Assembly (NCBI GenBank): GCA_027488395.1
Contig: JAIYBT010000022.1
Location: 1-64,000 of the forward strand
Direction of reading: 5' to 3'
Length of the DNA stretch: 64,000 bases
From: Methylophilaceae bacterium
GTDB taxonomy: Bacteria; Pseudomonadota; Gammaproteobacteria; Burkholderiales; Methylophilaceae
Shown one piece after another: positions 53,944 through 64,000 of the stretch. The position numbers were made by a program, and so were the translations under genes. The notes below the pieces were generated by a model, which worked only from the letters and a program-made list of their open reading frames with translations, was not told the DNA's origin and made no database searches. The number at the start of each line of letters is the position of its first letter. The first letter of the stretch is position 1.

Positions 53944-55626
53944 TTAAGCAGCGGTAGGAAACAACGGCAAGGGGTTTACATGATTCATCAGTGGGCGCTG
54001 TGCAGCCCATTTTTGCAATGCTTGGGCCTCAAGTGGTTTAGCAAATAAAAAGCCTTGCGCAATATCACAGCCAATGCCTTGCAAGAATTGCGCTTGCGCC
54101 TCGTTTTCAACGCCTTCAGCAATAATGCGGTAATTTAAACTTTTGCCTAAACTCACGATGGCTTGAATCACAGCTTCTGCTTTGTCATGACCTGGCAGCT
54201 CCATCACAAACGATCGATCGACTTTAAGATAATCGCCTGGAATATCGCGCAAATAGGATAAGCAAGAATACCCCGTGCCAAAATCGTCAATGGCGAGCTT
54301 AATCCCAGCATTTTTTAACTGATGCATCATGCGTGCATTTTCACCGTCGTCTTGCACAAAGGCACTCTCGGTCAATTCCACCACCAAGCGCTGTGGCGGA
54401 AAGCCAGTATCTACCAAATTTTTTAAAATATCTTCAACCAAATTGCCCGCTTTTAATTGTAGCGGGGACACGTTCACCGACAACTCGATATGGCCCAAGA
54501 CAGGGTCATCCTTCCATGCTGCGGCTTGGGCACAGGCAGTGCGCATCACCCACTGCCCTAGCGGTACAATCAACCCCGTTAATTCCGCCACACGGATAAA
54601 CTCAACCGGGGAAACCACGCCCAGGCTTGGGTGTTTCCAGCGAATCAACGCCTCAAGCCCTTTTAGGCGACCTGTTTGAAAATCAATTTGTGGTTGATAT
54701 ACCAAATAAAATTGTTGGTTATCCAGCGCACTTTCCACTTGGCTGGCAAACTCCATGTCGGCTGCAGGCAAAATCTGCTCCACGGACAAGCCTTTTCGGT
54801 AATAGGTAATGGTCATGGTGTAGACAATCGCCACCAAAGACACCAACACCACCATGGGAATTACCCGCAAATTGTCCGAGAAAAACACCCCCGCACGTGC
54901 CAATAAAATCGCACACAAACTCAACAGCATGATGCTGGAACGGATTTGTTTGCCTGTGTCATCCATCAACAACACATAACTCATGGGCGGGTGAGAGGCC
55001 TGACGTGCAAATAAACCATACGCACAGAGCAATCCACTAAATGTAGCCAGCGGCGGCATGCTGCCATACGGATGATCAATGCCACAAATGACGCCCAAAA
55101 AAGGAATCATCGGGATCATCACCGCAATACTCAATACGGCTTGGCTGGGCATCAACAACCGCCAACGTTGCAATAAATAAGACAAAGCAATTAAACAGGC
55201 AAGCAATGCACCAGCTAAGTATTCGGTGGTCGCACTGATACTATTCGGATGTTCGGTATCGGTATTGCGCAGTAACGATGCGGTTTGGTTAAAGTCTGCA
55301 GCAAACGGGGACAACTGCACCACAAACAAACTAAAGGTCACCAGTAACAACGTGAGCATGGCCAAGTTATTACGGCCATTTTCCAGCAATAAGTTATAAC
55401 TGACCAAGATAAACGTGAGGTAGGTGAGCAACTGCGCTAACCACACATTGTTGTCCACCGCGAGCAAATAATGCGGAAAGCCAAGCAAGCCACAGACCAT
55501 ACTCGCCATCGCAAGATAGTGTGTGTTTTCTTGCACACGCCGCACCAGACGGTGCCGCATAAACTGCCGCTGTGCAGTCCCTTCGATCAAGTAGGTGGAA
55601 GATCCACCCACTTTTGTTGCTGGCAT
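53944..55626 (-). CDS. Membrane-anchored EAL-domain c-di-GMP phosphodiesterase
   Basis: N-terminal multi-TM region; GLEALIRWKHP, ELTESAF, DDFGTGYSCLSYL, KVDRSFV, IAEGVE all present. Confidence 0.92.
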   Translation of the reverse strand: MPATKVGGSSTYLIEGTAQRQFMRHRLVRRVQENTHYLAMASMVCGLLGFPHYLLAVDNNVWLAQLLTYLTFILVSYNLLLENGRNNLAMLTLLLVTFSLFVVQLSPFAADFNQTASLLRNTDTEHPNSISATTEYLAGALLACLIALSYLLQRWRLLMPSQAVLSIAVMIPMIPFLGVICGIDHPYGSMPPLATFSGLLCAYGLFARQASHPPMSYVLLMDDTGKQIRSSIMLLSLCAILLARAGVFFSDNLRVIPMVVLVSLVAIVYTMTITYYRKGLSVEQILPAADMEFASQVESALDNQQFYLVYQPQIDFQTGRLKGLEALIRWKHPSLGVVSPVEFIRVAELTGLIVPLGQWVMRTACAQAAAWKDDPVLGHIELSVNVSPLQLKAGNLVEDILKNLVDTGFPPQRLVVELTESAFVQDDGENARMMHQLKNAGIKLAIDDFGTGYSCLSYLRDIPGDYLKVDRSFVMELPGHDKAEAVIQAIVSLGKSLNYRIIAEGVENEAQAQFLQGIGCDIAQGFLFAKPLEAQALQKWAAQRPLMNHVNPLPLFPTAA

Positions 55627-55823
55627 ATGTTTTCCCTTTTTTTCATGCTAAGCGATGATGGATCGTCAAACGAAAATCATCTTTATATTAATCTCATTTA
55701 ACCTTAACGGCACGTAAATGAAATGCTTGAAAAGCAAGGGAAACCTAGGTTTATTAGCAACGCATCTAAAACGGGAAATATCCTGTAAAAACAAGAACAC
55801 ACAGCAACATTGCTTACAATGAT

Positions 55824-56102
55824 TTACGGTTGAGTCAGCACACGTTGCATGCCATCTGCACTGTTTTTGGTATACAACAGCTTTAAGCCGCGCTTGTGCG
55901 CCAAGTGTTTGACACGGTACATCATGGAGTGATTGAGCCAGCCAGTGACCAATACAATCAGTTGGCAATTGACCGGCAAATCGCGTTTTACATCTCCCGA
56001 TTTACGCCCCGTCCAATGGTCAATATTGTCAATGCCTTGCGCATGCAATACTTGCTTAATGCCATCAATACGGTCACCACCAATCACCAACGCTTTTTGC
56101 AT
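55824..56102 (-). CDS. DUF2325 domain protein
   Basis: ALVIGGDRIDGIKQVLHAQGIDNIDHWTGRKSGDVKRDLPVNCQLIVLVTGWLNHSMMYRVKHLAHKRGLKLLYTKNS. Confidence 0.82.
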   Translation of the reverse strand: MQKALVIGGDRIDGIKQVLHAQGIDNIDHWTGRKSGDVKRDLPVNCQLIVLVTGWLNHSMMYRVKHLAHKRGLKLLYTKNSADGMQRVLTQP

Positions 56103-56121
56103 CACAGCTCCTTTTGAAATA

Positions 56122-56154
56122 AAAAAAGAGGCTTTGGGTAAAAGCCTCTTTTTT
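56122..56154 (-). terminator. Rho-independent terminator of the second sbp gene
   Basis: aaaaaagaggcttt-gggta-aaagcctctttttt. Confidence 0.82.
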
Positions 56155-56167
56155 AAACAACATCTAT

Positions 56168-57175
56168 TTATTTTTGATAAATTTCATCAAACACACCGCC
56201 ATCGGCAAAATGCGTTTTTTGTGCTTTTTGCCAACCACCAAAGGTCTCATCAATTTTAATCAACGGTACTTTTGGAAACTGCTTTTCATACTTTTTTGCG
56301 ACCGCTTCTAAGGTTGGGCGATAGTAATTTTTAGCGGCAATTTCTTGACCTTCTTCGCTATATAAATATTGCAAATAGGCTTCTGAAACCGCTTGGGTGC
56401 CATGACGCTTGGCATTTTTGTCCACTACGGTGACGGGCGGCTCTGCCAAAATAGACAGTGAAGGCACTACAATTTCAAATTTATCTGGCCCTAACTCTTT
56501 TTGCGCTAAAAACGCCTCGTTTTCCCAAGCCAGTAACACATCACCAATGCCGCGCTCAACGAAAGTCGTCGTCGAACCACGTGCACCACTATCCAACACA
56601 GGCACATTTTTAAACAGCTTTTTAACGAAATCACGGGCTTTGCCATCATCATTATTATTTTGTTTAAGGGCATATCCATAAGCGGCTAAATAATTCCAAC
56701 GCGCACCCCCTGACGTTTTAGGGTTGGGTGTAATCACCGAGACCCCTGGCTTCACTAAATCGCCCCAATCTTTAATATTTTTAGGGTTACCTTTGCGTAC
56801 CAACAACACAATGGTGGAAGTATAAGGTGAGCTATTGTGTGGCAAACGCTTTTGCCAATCGGCTGGAATTAACCGACCTTTAGTGCCAATTTCGTCAATA
56901 TCGTACGATAACGCTAACGTGGCCACATCCGCTTGTAAACCGTCGATCACCGAGCGTGCCTGCTTACCAGAACCGCCATGTGATTGTTTCACTATCACAT
57001 TATCACCCGTTTTGGCTTTCCAATACTTTGCAAAAGCCGCGTTGTAATCTTGATATAGCTCGCGGGTTGGGTCATAGGAAACGTTCAGTAAGTTGATGTC
57101 CGCAGCCCATGATGATGCTGGGCCGATTAATGCAGTCAACAAGACAGCCTGTTGTAATAAATGTGTGAATTTCAT
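56168..57175 (-). CDS. sbp: Sulfate ABC transporter substrate-binding protein (copy 2)
   Basis: [66 protein letters not shown]. Confidence 0.95.
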   Translation of the reverse strand: MKFTHLLQQAVLLTALIGPASSWAADINLLNVSYDPTRELYQDYNAAFAKYWKAKTGDNVIVKQSHGGSGKQARSVIDGLQADVATLALSYDIDEIGTKGRLIPADWQKRLPHNSSPYTSTIVLLVRKGNPKNIKDWGDLVKPGVSVITPNPKTSGGARWNYLAAYGYALKQNNNDDGKARDFVKKLFKNVPVLDSGARGSTTTFVERGIGDVLLAWENEAFLAQKELGPDKFEIVVPSLSILAEPPVTVVDKNAKRHGTQAVSEAYLQYLYSEEGQEIAAKNYYRPTLEAVAKKYEKQFPKVPLIKIDETFGGWQKAQKTHFADGGVFDEIYQK

Positions 57176-57203
57176 GTGTTACCTCGAATCAATAAGCGCT
57201 TAA

Positions 57204-58856
57204 TTAAAAGCCAAGCAGTGTTAGCTCGGAATAGAAAAAGTCTGAATCAGTAGAACGGTTTTGGGTAAAGTTACCGATATTTGCCGCGTTCGCACTTGGT
57301 GCATCTTTTACAAAATCACCCGCCCAAAAGTGCGCATAACCCAAGTTAACTGACGCATACTGATTCAGCGGGAAGCGAATCCGTAAGTCATATTCTTTAC
57401 CTAAATCTCGGCCCGAATTACCCGTGCGATCACGTAAATCACCGCCTGCGTTCCAACGGTCTGAGGCTTGGTCTAAACGGTACCAACTAAAGCCTGTATC
57501 GACTTGTACACGGTCTAAGAAAGGTACTTTTGGCTCAAACTCTAGACGAACTTTTGGTGTACGAATGTTTTCCATCTGAATATAGTCATCGTTTGACCAA
57601 GGTCGCGCAAACCCGAACAAGCGGTCAAAGCGTCCGCTGTCGGTCCGGTCTGCACCTGCTGGCGTGGTTCTGTCACCTGAGGCTACACCATAAAACACAC
57701 TAAATCGTGGTTTCCAAGGGTGCTTAAAGGTATACCCTAATTCTGCGTTGTAGGCATAGGCGTCGTGATCCACTTTAATTAAGCTGGTACCAACCAGACG
57801 CTGTGCGTCACCCCATTGCTTAATGTAGCTGGCGTCATAATCAAACTGGGAATTAGGAATATTGCCAAACACGCGCAACCCACCCGTATGAATTTCGCGA
57901 TCAACTTTGGCGCTGGCAGCCACATCTCTTCCATCATTATCATATTTCACTTTACTGCCGTCTTGTTTCAATAGCAGGTAGTAAGGTTCGAAAGTCACAT
58001 ACTGTGACAGGCCGCGATAATCGCCAATTACGCCGTAAAAGTCTTGCGAGCGATTGACCTCGTCGTTTGCTCGGGTAAAACGCTGAATGGGTTGCACCGC
58101 AAACCACTCCAACTGCCAATCATTTTTTTTGTCGCCGATATTACCGCGCAAGCCTTGAAAGTTATTGGTAGTGTTACGCCATTCATTACGTGCAATTAAA
58201 CGGCGATCTATCGCCTCCCAGGCGTGGCGACCGTAACGAACCCATGCAGGTCGGGCGTTGCCAAGGTCATCTTTACCCAAGAATGACTCTTTAAAATTTA
58301 ATTCAAAATAACCTTGAAGCACGTGCAAGTAATTGATGTCACGGGTATCAAAATCACGCGTGTAATCCCCGTTATTACGGCGAGAGTCTTGTAGCTCAAT
58401 GGCGAAACGTAGCGGATCTAAAATGTTTTTAACACCCACATATGCACGAGTGCGCAATAGAATCGGCTGATCTAAATTTTCATCACGCCGTCTAAAATCG
58501 TTATCACGGTACTCATAACGCGCACGATATTCCAACCCAAGATCAAGCCAATCAACATCTGCGAATGCGTCGTAGTCTCTTAACCAAGTCTTGTTTGCTT
58601 GCTTAACGTAACGCGGTGGATCTGTTTCTTTTTGAGTGCCATAACTTTTACGATCCACAAAATGACCATTTGCAGCTATTGCGGCGGCTTTTTCTTCTGC
58701 TTTGATTTCATCTAAGCGCGCTTTTACTTTTTTCTGCAACTCAGCTTCTTCTGCACTGACTGCTGTTGTTACGGCTTCCTCGGCAATTGCCGAGCCACTT
58801 CCAATCCACCATAAACCAGCGGTCGCTAGGATCAGACTTAATTTCTTTAACTGCAT
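57204..58856 (-). CDS. Alginate-export-like outer-membrane porin
   Basis: Signal peptide, beta-rich sequence, WLDLGLEYRARYEYRDNDF, FELNFKESFLG, C-terminal Phe (ELTLLGF). Confidence 0.82.
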   Translation of the reverse strand: MQLKKLSLILATAGLWWIGSGSAIAEEAVTTAVSAEEAELQKKVKARLDEIKAEEKAAAIAANGHFVDRKSYGTQKETDPPRYVKQANKTWLRDYDAFADVDWLDLGLEYRARYEYRDNDFRRRDENLDQPILLRTRAYVGVKNILDPLRFAIELQDSRRNNGDYTRDFDTRDINYLHVLQGYFELNFKESFLGKDDLGNARPAWVRYGRHAWEAIDRRLIARNEWRNTTNNFQGLRGNIGDKKNDWQLEWFAVQPIQRFTRANDEVNRSQDFYGVIGDYRGLSQYVTFEPYYLLLKQDGSKVKYDNDGRDVAASAKVDREIHTGGLRVFGNIPNSQFDYDASYIKQWGDAQRLVGTSLIKVDHDAYAYNAELGYTFKHPWKPRFSVFYGVASGDRTTPAGADRTDSGRFDRLFGFARPWSNDDYIQMENIRTPKVRLEFEPKVPFLDRVQVDTGFSWYRLDQASDRWNAGGDLRDRTGNSGRDLGKEYDLRIRFPLNQYASVNLGYAHFWAGDFVKDAPSANAANIGNFTQNRSTDSDFFYSELTLLGF

Positions 58857-58950
58857 GTATTTCTCCTGTGAAATGTGCTTCCAGCGGTCTGGTCAGATAT
58901 AAAAATAATGTGCTTTGTTTTAATAGTCCAGTTAGAGGACATTGTTTAAA

Positions 58951-59142
58951 TTATTTGGCTTTTGATTTATTTGCTTCAAATCTTACCTTTTCGCGGCGTT
59001 CAATTTGCGTCACACGGCCATCATGGATCGTAATTTCAATCGAGCCATATCCAGTATCTTCTTGCACTGATTTAATAGCCGCCGTGACTGCTGCAAGTAC
59101 TTGTGCGTCTTGTTGCGAATCTGTTGACTGATGCGTTGCCAT
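58951..59142 (-). CDS. YezD/DUF2292 family small protein
   Basis: VLAAVTAAIKSVQEDTGYGSIEITIHDGRVTQIERREKVRF. Confidence 0.85.
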   Translation of the reverse strand: MATHQSTDSQQDAQVLAAVTAAIKSVQEDTGYGSIEITIHDGRVTQIERREKVRFEANKSKAK

Positions 59143-59254
59143 GAATGAGCCTTGAATGAACTGCGAATAGTCGGCATTATTTCAGAGTTATTATATTTAA
59201 AAAAATAATTATTTATTATTTTTATATGTTGTATTGTTATATAAGGACCACAAA

Positions 59255-59278
59255 AAAACCCACCAAATGGTGGGTTTT
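59255..59278 (-). terminator. Rho-independent terminator of the phosphate-type porin gene
   Basis: aaaacccacca-aa-tggtgggtttt. Confidence 0.75.
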
Positions 59279-59301
59279 GAGTCGTCAAATTTAAACTTTG
59301 A

Positions 59302-60759
59302 TTAGAAGTTGTATTGCAGCTGCACTCGCAAGGCATCGGCAGAAAAGTTTTCATAATCAGCACGGTTTGGGAATACAGATGTTTGCGGACCAGAAACTAA
59401 GTTTGTACGCTTCATTCTGTGATAGTAAGCGACCAATTCAACTTCCGGCGCAATTTGCCATTCCGCACCAATTTCCCAATCATTGACGTTGTTTTGTGCG
59501 GCATTTGATTCAGCCTTATTGTAACCATCGAAGTATTGCCACTTGATAAATGGAATCAACACACCGTTGGTATCAAAAAAGTGGAAGTTATCAATTTTGT
59601 ACATTGCTTGCAAATAACCACCGTTCAGACTCTTTTTCTCAATCGTTCCGTTTGTACCTTTGTTGACATCTAAACCAGGTGTATTACCCCATGTCCATTC
59701 ACCCTGTAAACCAAACGGTTGTGGGTACATCATAAAGCTGACAGCAACGCGCTCATCTTTAATACCGTTTCTGTCGCTATTAGCAATTGTTGGTGCAGCT
59801 GCTGTGGTTGAGACGACACCAGTGGTAGGGTTTCTTCTTCTGTAAGTGCTCGTTGTGACAGGAACATAATCACCTGTATAAGCTTGAATACCTGCTTCGT
59901 AAATTTGTCCACTTTCCGTTTTCCATGGATGTGTGTAACGAGCAACCATATGATAATTGTCATTACGCTCACGGTTGTTTGCGCCCTGACCATTATAAAA
60001 ACCAAAGCCAAACTGGCCGTAATCACCTGAGTGTTTCAAACCAGCCTTTGAAATTTCCTTGAACAAGGCTTGTGTCTCTAAAGGCGTGTAGTAGTAAAAA
60101 ACACCCAAGTCACGCTCATCTTTTAATGCACTATTGAGCGCATCGGCACGGTCTAGGGACAGGCGGTTTTGAGATGACTGCAAGTTTTCAAAACCATAAG
60201 GTACTTTTGATTGCCCTACACGGATACGGTGTACATTGTCTTTTGTTAACTTTAAGTCACCGTAAGCATCACGTAACTGTGCGAAATTACCTGCACCGGC
60301 GTTAGACGCTGAAGTACCGCCTACAGAGCTAGCAAAATCGGGTTGAATGTAGTAATACAAACGCTCACCAACATCACCAAACAAAATAATACGTGCTCGA
60401 CGAATCAAAAAGTTTTTGTCTTGATCGCCATTGGATTGATCATCACCCACAGAACGGTCTGAATATAAATTGATACCATCATCGCCGCCAAGCATTGTGG
60501 TATTACGTGCTTGCAAGTAACCACGAATGTTTAGAGCACCACCCACTTTTTCTGTGCTAAATTTCTTTTCTTTTTTCTGTTGCACCTCAACTTCTTCACT
60601 ACGACCACGCATTAATAATGCGCCTTCTTCTTCAGTTAAGATGCCTTTAGTAATTAACGCTTGGACTAAATCGTTAGTTGAATCCGCTAATACTGGCGTG
60701 GTGGCGATGACACTTCCAGCCAAGGCTGCCATGACCATGCGACTTAATTTGAAATTCAT
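59302..60759 (-). CDS. OprO/OprP-type (phosphate-selective family) outer-membrane porin
   Basis: Signal peptide, FLIRRARIILFGDVGERLYYYIQPDFA, AYGDLKLTKDNVHRIRVGQSKVPYGFENLQSSQNRLSLDRADAL, C-terminal LQYNF. Confidence 0.9.
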   Translation of the reverse strand: MNFKLSRMVMAALAGSVIATTPVLADSTNDLVQALITKGILTEEEGALLMRGRSEEVEVQQKKEKKFSTEKVGGALNIRGYLQARNTTMLGGDDGINLYSDRSVGDDQSNGDQDKNFLIRRARIILFGDVGERLYYYIQPDFASSVGGTSASNAGAGNFAQLRDAYGDLKLTKDNVHRIRVGQSKVPYGFENLQSSQNRLSLDRADALNSALKDERDLGVFYYYTPLETQALFKEISKAGLKHSGDYGQFGFGFYNGQGANNRERNDNYHMVARYTHPWKTESGQIYEAGIQAYTGDYVPVTTSTYRRRNPTTGVVSTTAAAPTIANSDRNGIKDERVAVSFMMYPQPFGLQGEWTWGNTPGLDVNKGTNGTIEKKSLNGGYLQAMYKIDNFHFFDTNGVLIPFIKWQYFDGYNKAESNAAQNNVNDWEIGAEWQIAPEVELVAYYHRMKRTNLVSGPQTSVFPNRADYENFSADALRVQLQYNF

Positions 60760-60869
60760 TTTGTCTCCCTGTTAGACGTTGTCCCAAAAAACAGGGTGAA
60801 TTATGGTGAGCCAATATGACAGTTTAATGACAAATAACCACAAAGATAAACTTGTTGCAAATAAGCAAC

Positions 60870-60897
60870 AAAAAAGCCACCTATCGGTGGCTTTTTT
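60870..60897 (-). terminator. Rho-independent terminator of lysS
   Basis: aaaaaagccacc-tatc-ggtggctttttt. Confidence 0.8.
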
Positions 60898-60919
60898 TAA
60901 TTTAAGTCTTTGATTTTTA

Positions 60920-62461
60920 TTAAGATTGCTCGGCTCGCATGTGCGGGAACAAAATGACATCACGAATACTAGGACTATCTGTAATCAACATGACTAAGCG
61001 ATCGATGCCTATGCCACAGCCGCCTGTGGGGGGCATGCCATATTCAAGCGCACGAATAAAATCCGCATCGTAAAACATGGCTTCTTGGTCACCGGCCTCT
61101 TTGGCTTTCATTTGCGCATGAAAACGCGCTGCTTGATCTTCAGCATCGTTTAACTCGCTAAAGCCGTTGGCCATTTCACGGCCGGTGATAAACAACTCAA
61201 ACCGCTCGGTAATGTCAGGGTGTTGATCAGAAGCACGCGCCAACGGGGATACCTCGACTGGATAATCAATAATATAGGTTGGTTGCCATAACTGGCTCTC
61301 GGCGGTTTCTTCAAACAATGCCAATTGCAATGCACCCAAGCCTGCATGGTCAAAAGGTTTAACCCCAAACTTAAGCAGTTCACTACGGATAAACGCAGCA
61401 TCGTTTAACTGCGCAAGTGTGTAATGCGATGCGTATTTCTGAATTGCGCCAACGATGGTTAAACGTTCAAAAGGTTGGCTTAGATCGACCGTTTGCCCTG
61501 CGTAACTCAACACCGCTGTACCACGTGCAGCAATGGCGGCTGCACGGATACATTGCTCAGTAAAGTCCATCAACCAATGGTAGTCGGTATACGCCGCATA
61601 AAACTCCATCATGGTAAATTCTGGGTTATGGCGAACGCTTAAGCCTTCGTTTCTAAAATTACGATTAATTTCAAATACGCGTTCAAAGCCACCCACAATC
61701 AACCGCTTTAAATAAAGCTCGGGGGCAATGCGCATGAACATTTGCATATCTAATGCATTGTGATGGGTCACAAACGGTTTGGCAGAAGCTCCCCCAGGGA
61801 TGGGATGCAACATGGGGGTTTCCACTTCTAGAAACGCATGCTGATTCATAAATTGACGAATGGCCGCCACCACTTGTGAACGCGCTATAAACGTTGCACG
61901 GGTTTCTTCGGAGGTAATTAAATCCACATAACGTTGACGGTATTTGATTTCTTGGTCTTGCAAGCCATGAAATTTCTCCGGCAAGGGGCGCAGTGATTTT
62001 GTCAGTAAACGCAGTTCGGTGACATGTACAGACAACTCGCCTGTACGGGTTTTAAATAAACGGCCACGCGCGCCTACAATATCCCCCATGTCCCAATGCT
62101 TAAATTGCTCATACAGGGGTTCACCAATTTCATCGCGGGCAATGTAGAGTTGAATACGGCCGCTGCCATCTTGAATCGTAGCGAAACTGGCTTTGCCCAT
62201 CACCCGTTTGAGCATCATGCGCCCCGCCACCACCACTGGAATTTCCTGTGGGTCTAATGTTTCTTTGTCCGCTTCTGCATGGGTTGCTTGCAGACTGGCG
62301 GCTTTATGTTCTGGTTTAAAATCGTTGGGAAAGACAGCGTGCTGATTAACCTGCGCCTGCGACCGTAATTCACGCAGTTTTTCGCGACGCTCGGCGATCA
62401 CATGGTTGTCATCGACGGCAATCTCTGGCGCTGTTTGATGATGGGGGACTTGTGCTGTCAT
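60920..62461 (-). CDS. lysS: Lysyl-tRNA synthetase (class II)
   Basis: [79 protein letters not shown]. Confidence 0.98.
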   Translation of the reverse strand: MTAQVPHHQTAPEIAVDDNHVIAERREKLRELRSQAQVNQHAVFPNDFKPEHKAASLQATHAEADKETLDPQEIPVVVAGRMMLKRVMGKASFATIQDGSGRIQLYIARDEIGEPLYEQFKHWDMGDIVGARGRLFKTRTGELSVHVTELRLLTKSLRPLPEKFHGLQDQEIKYRQRYVDLITSEETRATFIARSQVVAAIRQFMNQHAFLEVETPMLHPIPGGASAKPFVTHHNALDMQMFMRIAPELYLKRLIVGGFERVFEINRNFRNEGLSVRHNPEFTMMEFYAAYTDYHWLMDFTEQCIRAAAIAARGTAVLSYAGQTVDLSQPFERLTIVGAIQKYASHYTLAQLNDAAFIRSELLKFGVKPFDHAGLGALQLALFEETAESQLWQPTYIIDYPVEVSPLARASDQHPDITERFELFITGREMANGFSELNDAEDQAARFHAQMKAKEAGDQEAMFYDADFIRALEYGMPPTGGCGIGIDRLVMLITDSPSIRDVILFPHMRAEQS

Positions 62462-62504
62462 GACTCAAGACTTTGACGGTTGAAAGCCGCATATTTTAGC
62501 ACTG

Positions 62505-63713
62505 TTAAGCTGGAATTTCCTCTGCCAACTTCATAATCAATGGGGGAGTCGATGGCTCAAGCGGAAATTGCATTTTCACCATAAAACCAGTCGGATTCAG
62601 GTTAATCGCGCTGACTTCGCCCCCATGTGCTTCAACAATATGCTTTGTCATCGCAAGCCCAATGCCATGACCTTCAATTTGTGTGGTGCCACGTCCACGC
62701 ACAAAGGGTTTAAAAATTTGCTCTAGCTCCTCAGCGGCCACGCCGCCACCTTCATCAATTACTTCTAAGATCACAGTATCCGCACGATCATTAAGGGCTA
62801 ACTGGACAGTGACGATGCCGTCTACAGGGCCATATTTCACCGCATTACGAATCACATTTTCAATCGCACGGTGCAGTAACTCCATTTGCGCGGAAAACAT
62901 GAGGCTTTTGCCTGGCATTTTTAACACGATATTGGCTTCTAACTTTTCATAACGTACATCGCTAATGATGCTACGCAATAGCCCATTGATATCCACATCG
63001 ACTTTGGTCAGCTTTTGCATGCCAGACTCAAGCCTAAAAATCTCCAGCAATTCGGCAATCATTTTTTCCATACGCAAGGCCTCGAGTTCCACCCGCTGTA
63101 AAAAGGATTCCATTTTTTTTGGATTTTGCATGACCAAGCCAATCGCCATTTGAATCCGAGCTAAGGGTGATCGTAATTCGTGCGATACATGATGCAACAT
63201 ATTGGATTGACTTTTAATCATGTTGTTGAGGCGCGTCGCCATGAAATCAAAAGCTTCCCCCAAATCGGAAAACTCATCATGGCTGGCCCCAATCATTGGA
63301 CTCACGCGTGCTTGCAAGTCACCTTCGGCAGCCCGTCTGAGATGCTCTAACAACAATTTAATTGGATGCGAAATGGCCCAAGCCAATACGCTTGAAAATA
63401 CCAAGCAAGAGACAATACAAAAAATTAAGGCCGAGGTAGGAAAATGAATGAGCAAATCAACGTAATTCAGTTCTTGCGGCGCCAATACGTTCGGTGCTTC
63501 AGGGGACAGACTGGGTAATGAGGATTGACTTGATTGAAATAACTGCGTGCTAGTGATTTTGTTCAGATAAGAAAAGGTGGGTTGGGTTTGGCGAATTTCC
63601 CACTGCACAATGTTGCCCACCGTAATCACGGTTGAAATGAGCGCCAAAAAAAAAGCGGCAAACAATTTCCAAAACAGGCGACCCATCGGGTCCCTGGATC
63701 TTTCTTTCATCAT
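62505..63713 (-). CDS. HAMP-containing sensor histidine kinase (CpxA-like)
   Basis: MLHHVSHELRSPLARIQMAIGLV, LLHRAIENVIRNAVKYG, GHGIGLAMTKHIVEAHGG. Confidence 0.92.
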   Translation of the reverse strand: MMKERSRDPMGRLFWKLFAAFFLALISTVITVGNIVQWEIRQTQPTFSYLNKITSTQLFQSSQSSLPSLSPEAPNVLAPQELNYVDLLIHFPTSALIFCIVSCLVFSSVLAWAISHPIKLLLEHLRRAAEGDLQARVSPMIGASHDEFSDLGEAFDFMATRLNNMIKSQSNMLHHVSHELRSPLARIQMAIGLVMQNPKKMESFLQRVELEALRMEKMIAELLEIFRLESGMQKLTKVDVDINGLLRSIISDVRYEKLEANIVLKMPGKSLMFSAQMELLHRAIENVIRNAVKYGPVDGIVTVQLALNDRADTVILEVIDEGGGVAAEELEQIFKPFVRGRGTTQIEGHGIGLAMTKHIVEAHGGEVSAINLNPTGFMVKMQFPLEPSTPPLIMKLAEEIPA

Positions 63714-64000
63714 TCTCGAATCAGCTGATAACCCACCCTGTAGATGGTTTGGATTAAATTCAGTCCGCCTGAAGCATCCGCAATTTTTTGACGGATACTA
63801 CTTAAATGCACGTCAATACTTCTGTCATACTTTACTAATGGTCGACCGAGCGCTTTCATAGAGAGGTCTTCCTTGCTGACGATTGCGCCTGCTTGCTTTG
63901 CCAACACTTCCACTAAACTAAATTCGGTACTGGTAAACACAATCGGCTGATCGATCCAAAACACCTTGCGACGCTCGCTCGATACAATTAATTTACCTAC
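63710..64000 (-). CDS. OmpR-family response regulator, C-terminal winged helix only (5' end outside window)
   Basis: Frame open beyond the ORF-track start: GKLIVSSERRKVFWIDQPIVFTSTEFSLVEVLAKQAGAIVSKEDLSMKALGRPLVKYDRSIDVHLSSIRQKI. ATG/GTG overlap with the kinase gene. Confidence 0.92.
   Translation of the reverse strand, partial: VGKLIVSSERRKVFWIDQPIVFTSTEFSLVEVLAKQAGAIVSKEDLSMKALGRPLVKYDRSIDVHLSSIRQKIADASGGLNLIQTIYRVGYQLIRE

Overview
The window is a dense, ordinary-looking bacterial chromosome segment. Gene content and order suggest a betaproteobacterium (inference only). Main blocks, left to right: (1) 1-11.3 kb, a complete Lap-type biofilm-adhesion locus on the minus strand: N-terminus of a giant Ig-repeat adhesin that runs off the left edge and is absent from the ORF track, a TolC-OmpA fusion, a LuxR-type regulator, LapC/LapB-like type I secretion proteins, a LapD-like degenerate GGDEF-EAL receptor and a LapG-like protease. 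(2) 11.5-23.2 kb, purB, tamA-tamB-NYN/LOTUS-wrbA, hugZ-like, surE-pcm-nlpD. (3) 23.4-32.2 kb, leuA with a divergent Lrp/AsnC regulator, thioredoxin, nitroreductase, mutS, suhB, trmJ, cysE. (4) 32.4-38.9 kb, an isc Fe-S operon with two consecutive cysteine desulfurases and a strong IscR type-1 site. (5) 39-60.8 kb, SulP plus carbonic anhydrase, a GAF-LuxR/hybrid kinase/receiver module, ribA, a sulfate ABC operon with an embedded degenerate EAL protein, an arsR-acr3-arsC operon, an orphan TAXI protein, an EAL phosphodiesterase, DUF2325, and a YezD/porin/second sulfate-binding-protein cluster. (6) 60.9-64 kb, lysS and a two-component system truncated at the right edge. No CRISPR array, rRNA, tRNA or transposase was recognised. 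The most distinctive points are the Lap locus with its own candidate cis elements and regulator, a Shine-Dalgarno-sequestering hairpin upstream of the first sulfate-binding protein, and the degenerate EAL protein inside the sulfate transporter operon. All product calls come from motif recognition without database searches.
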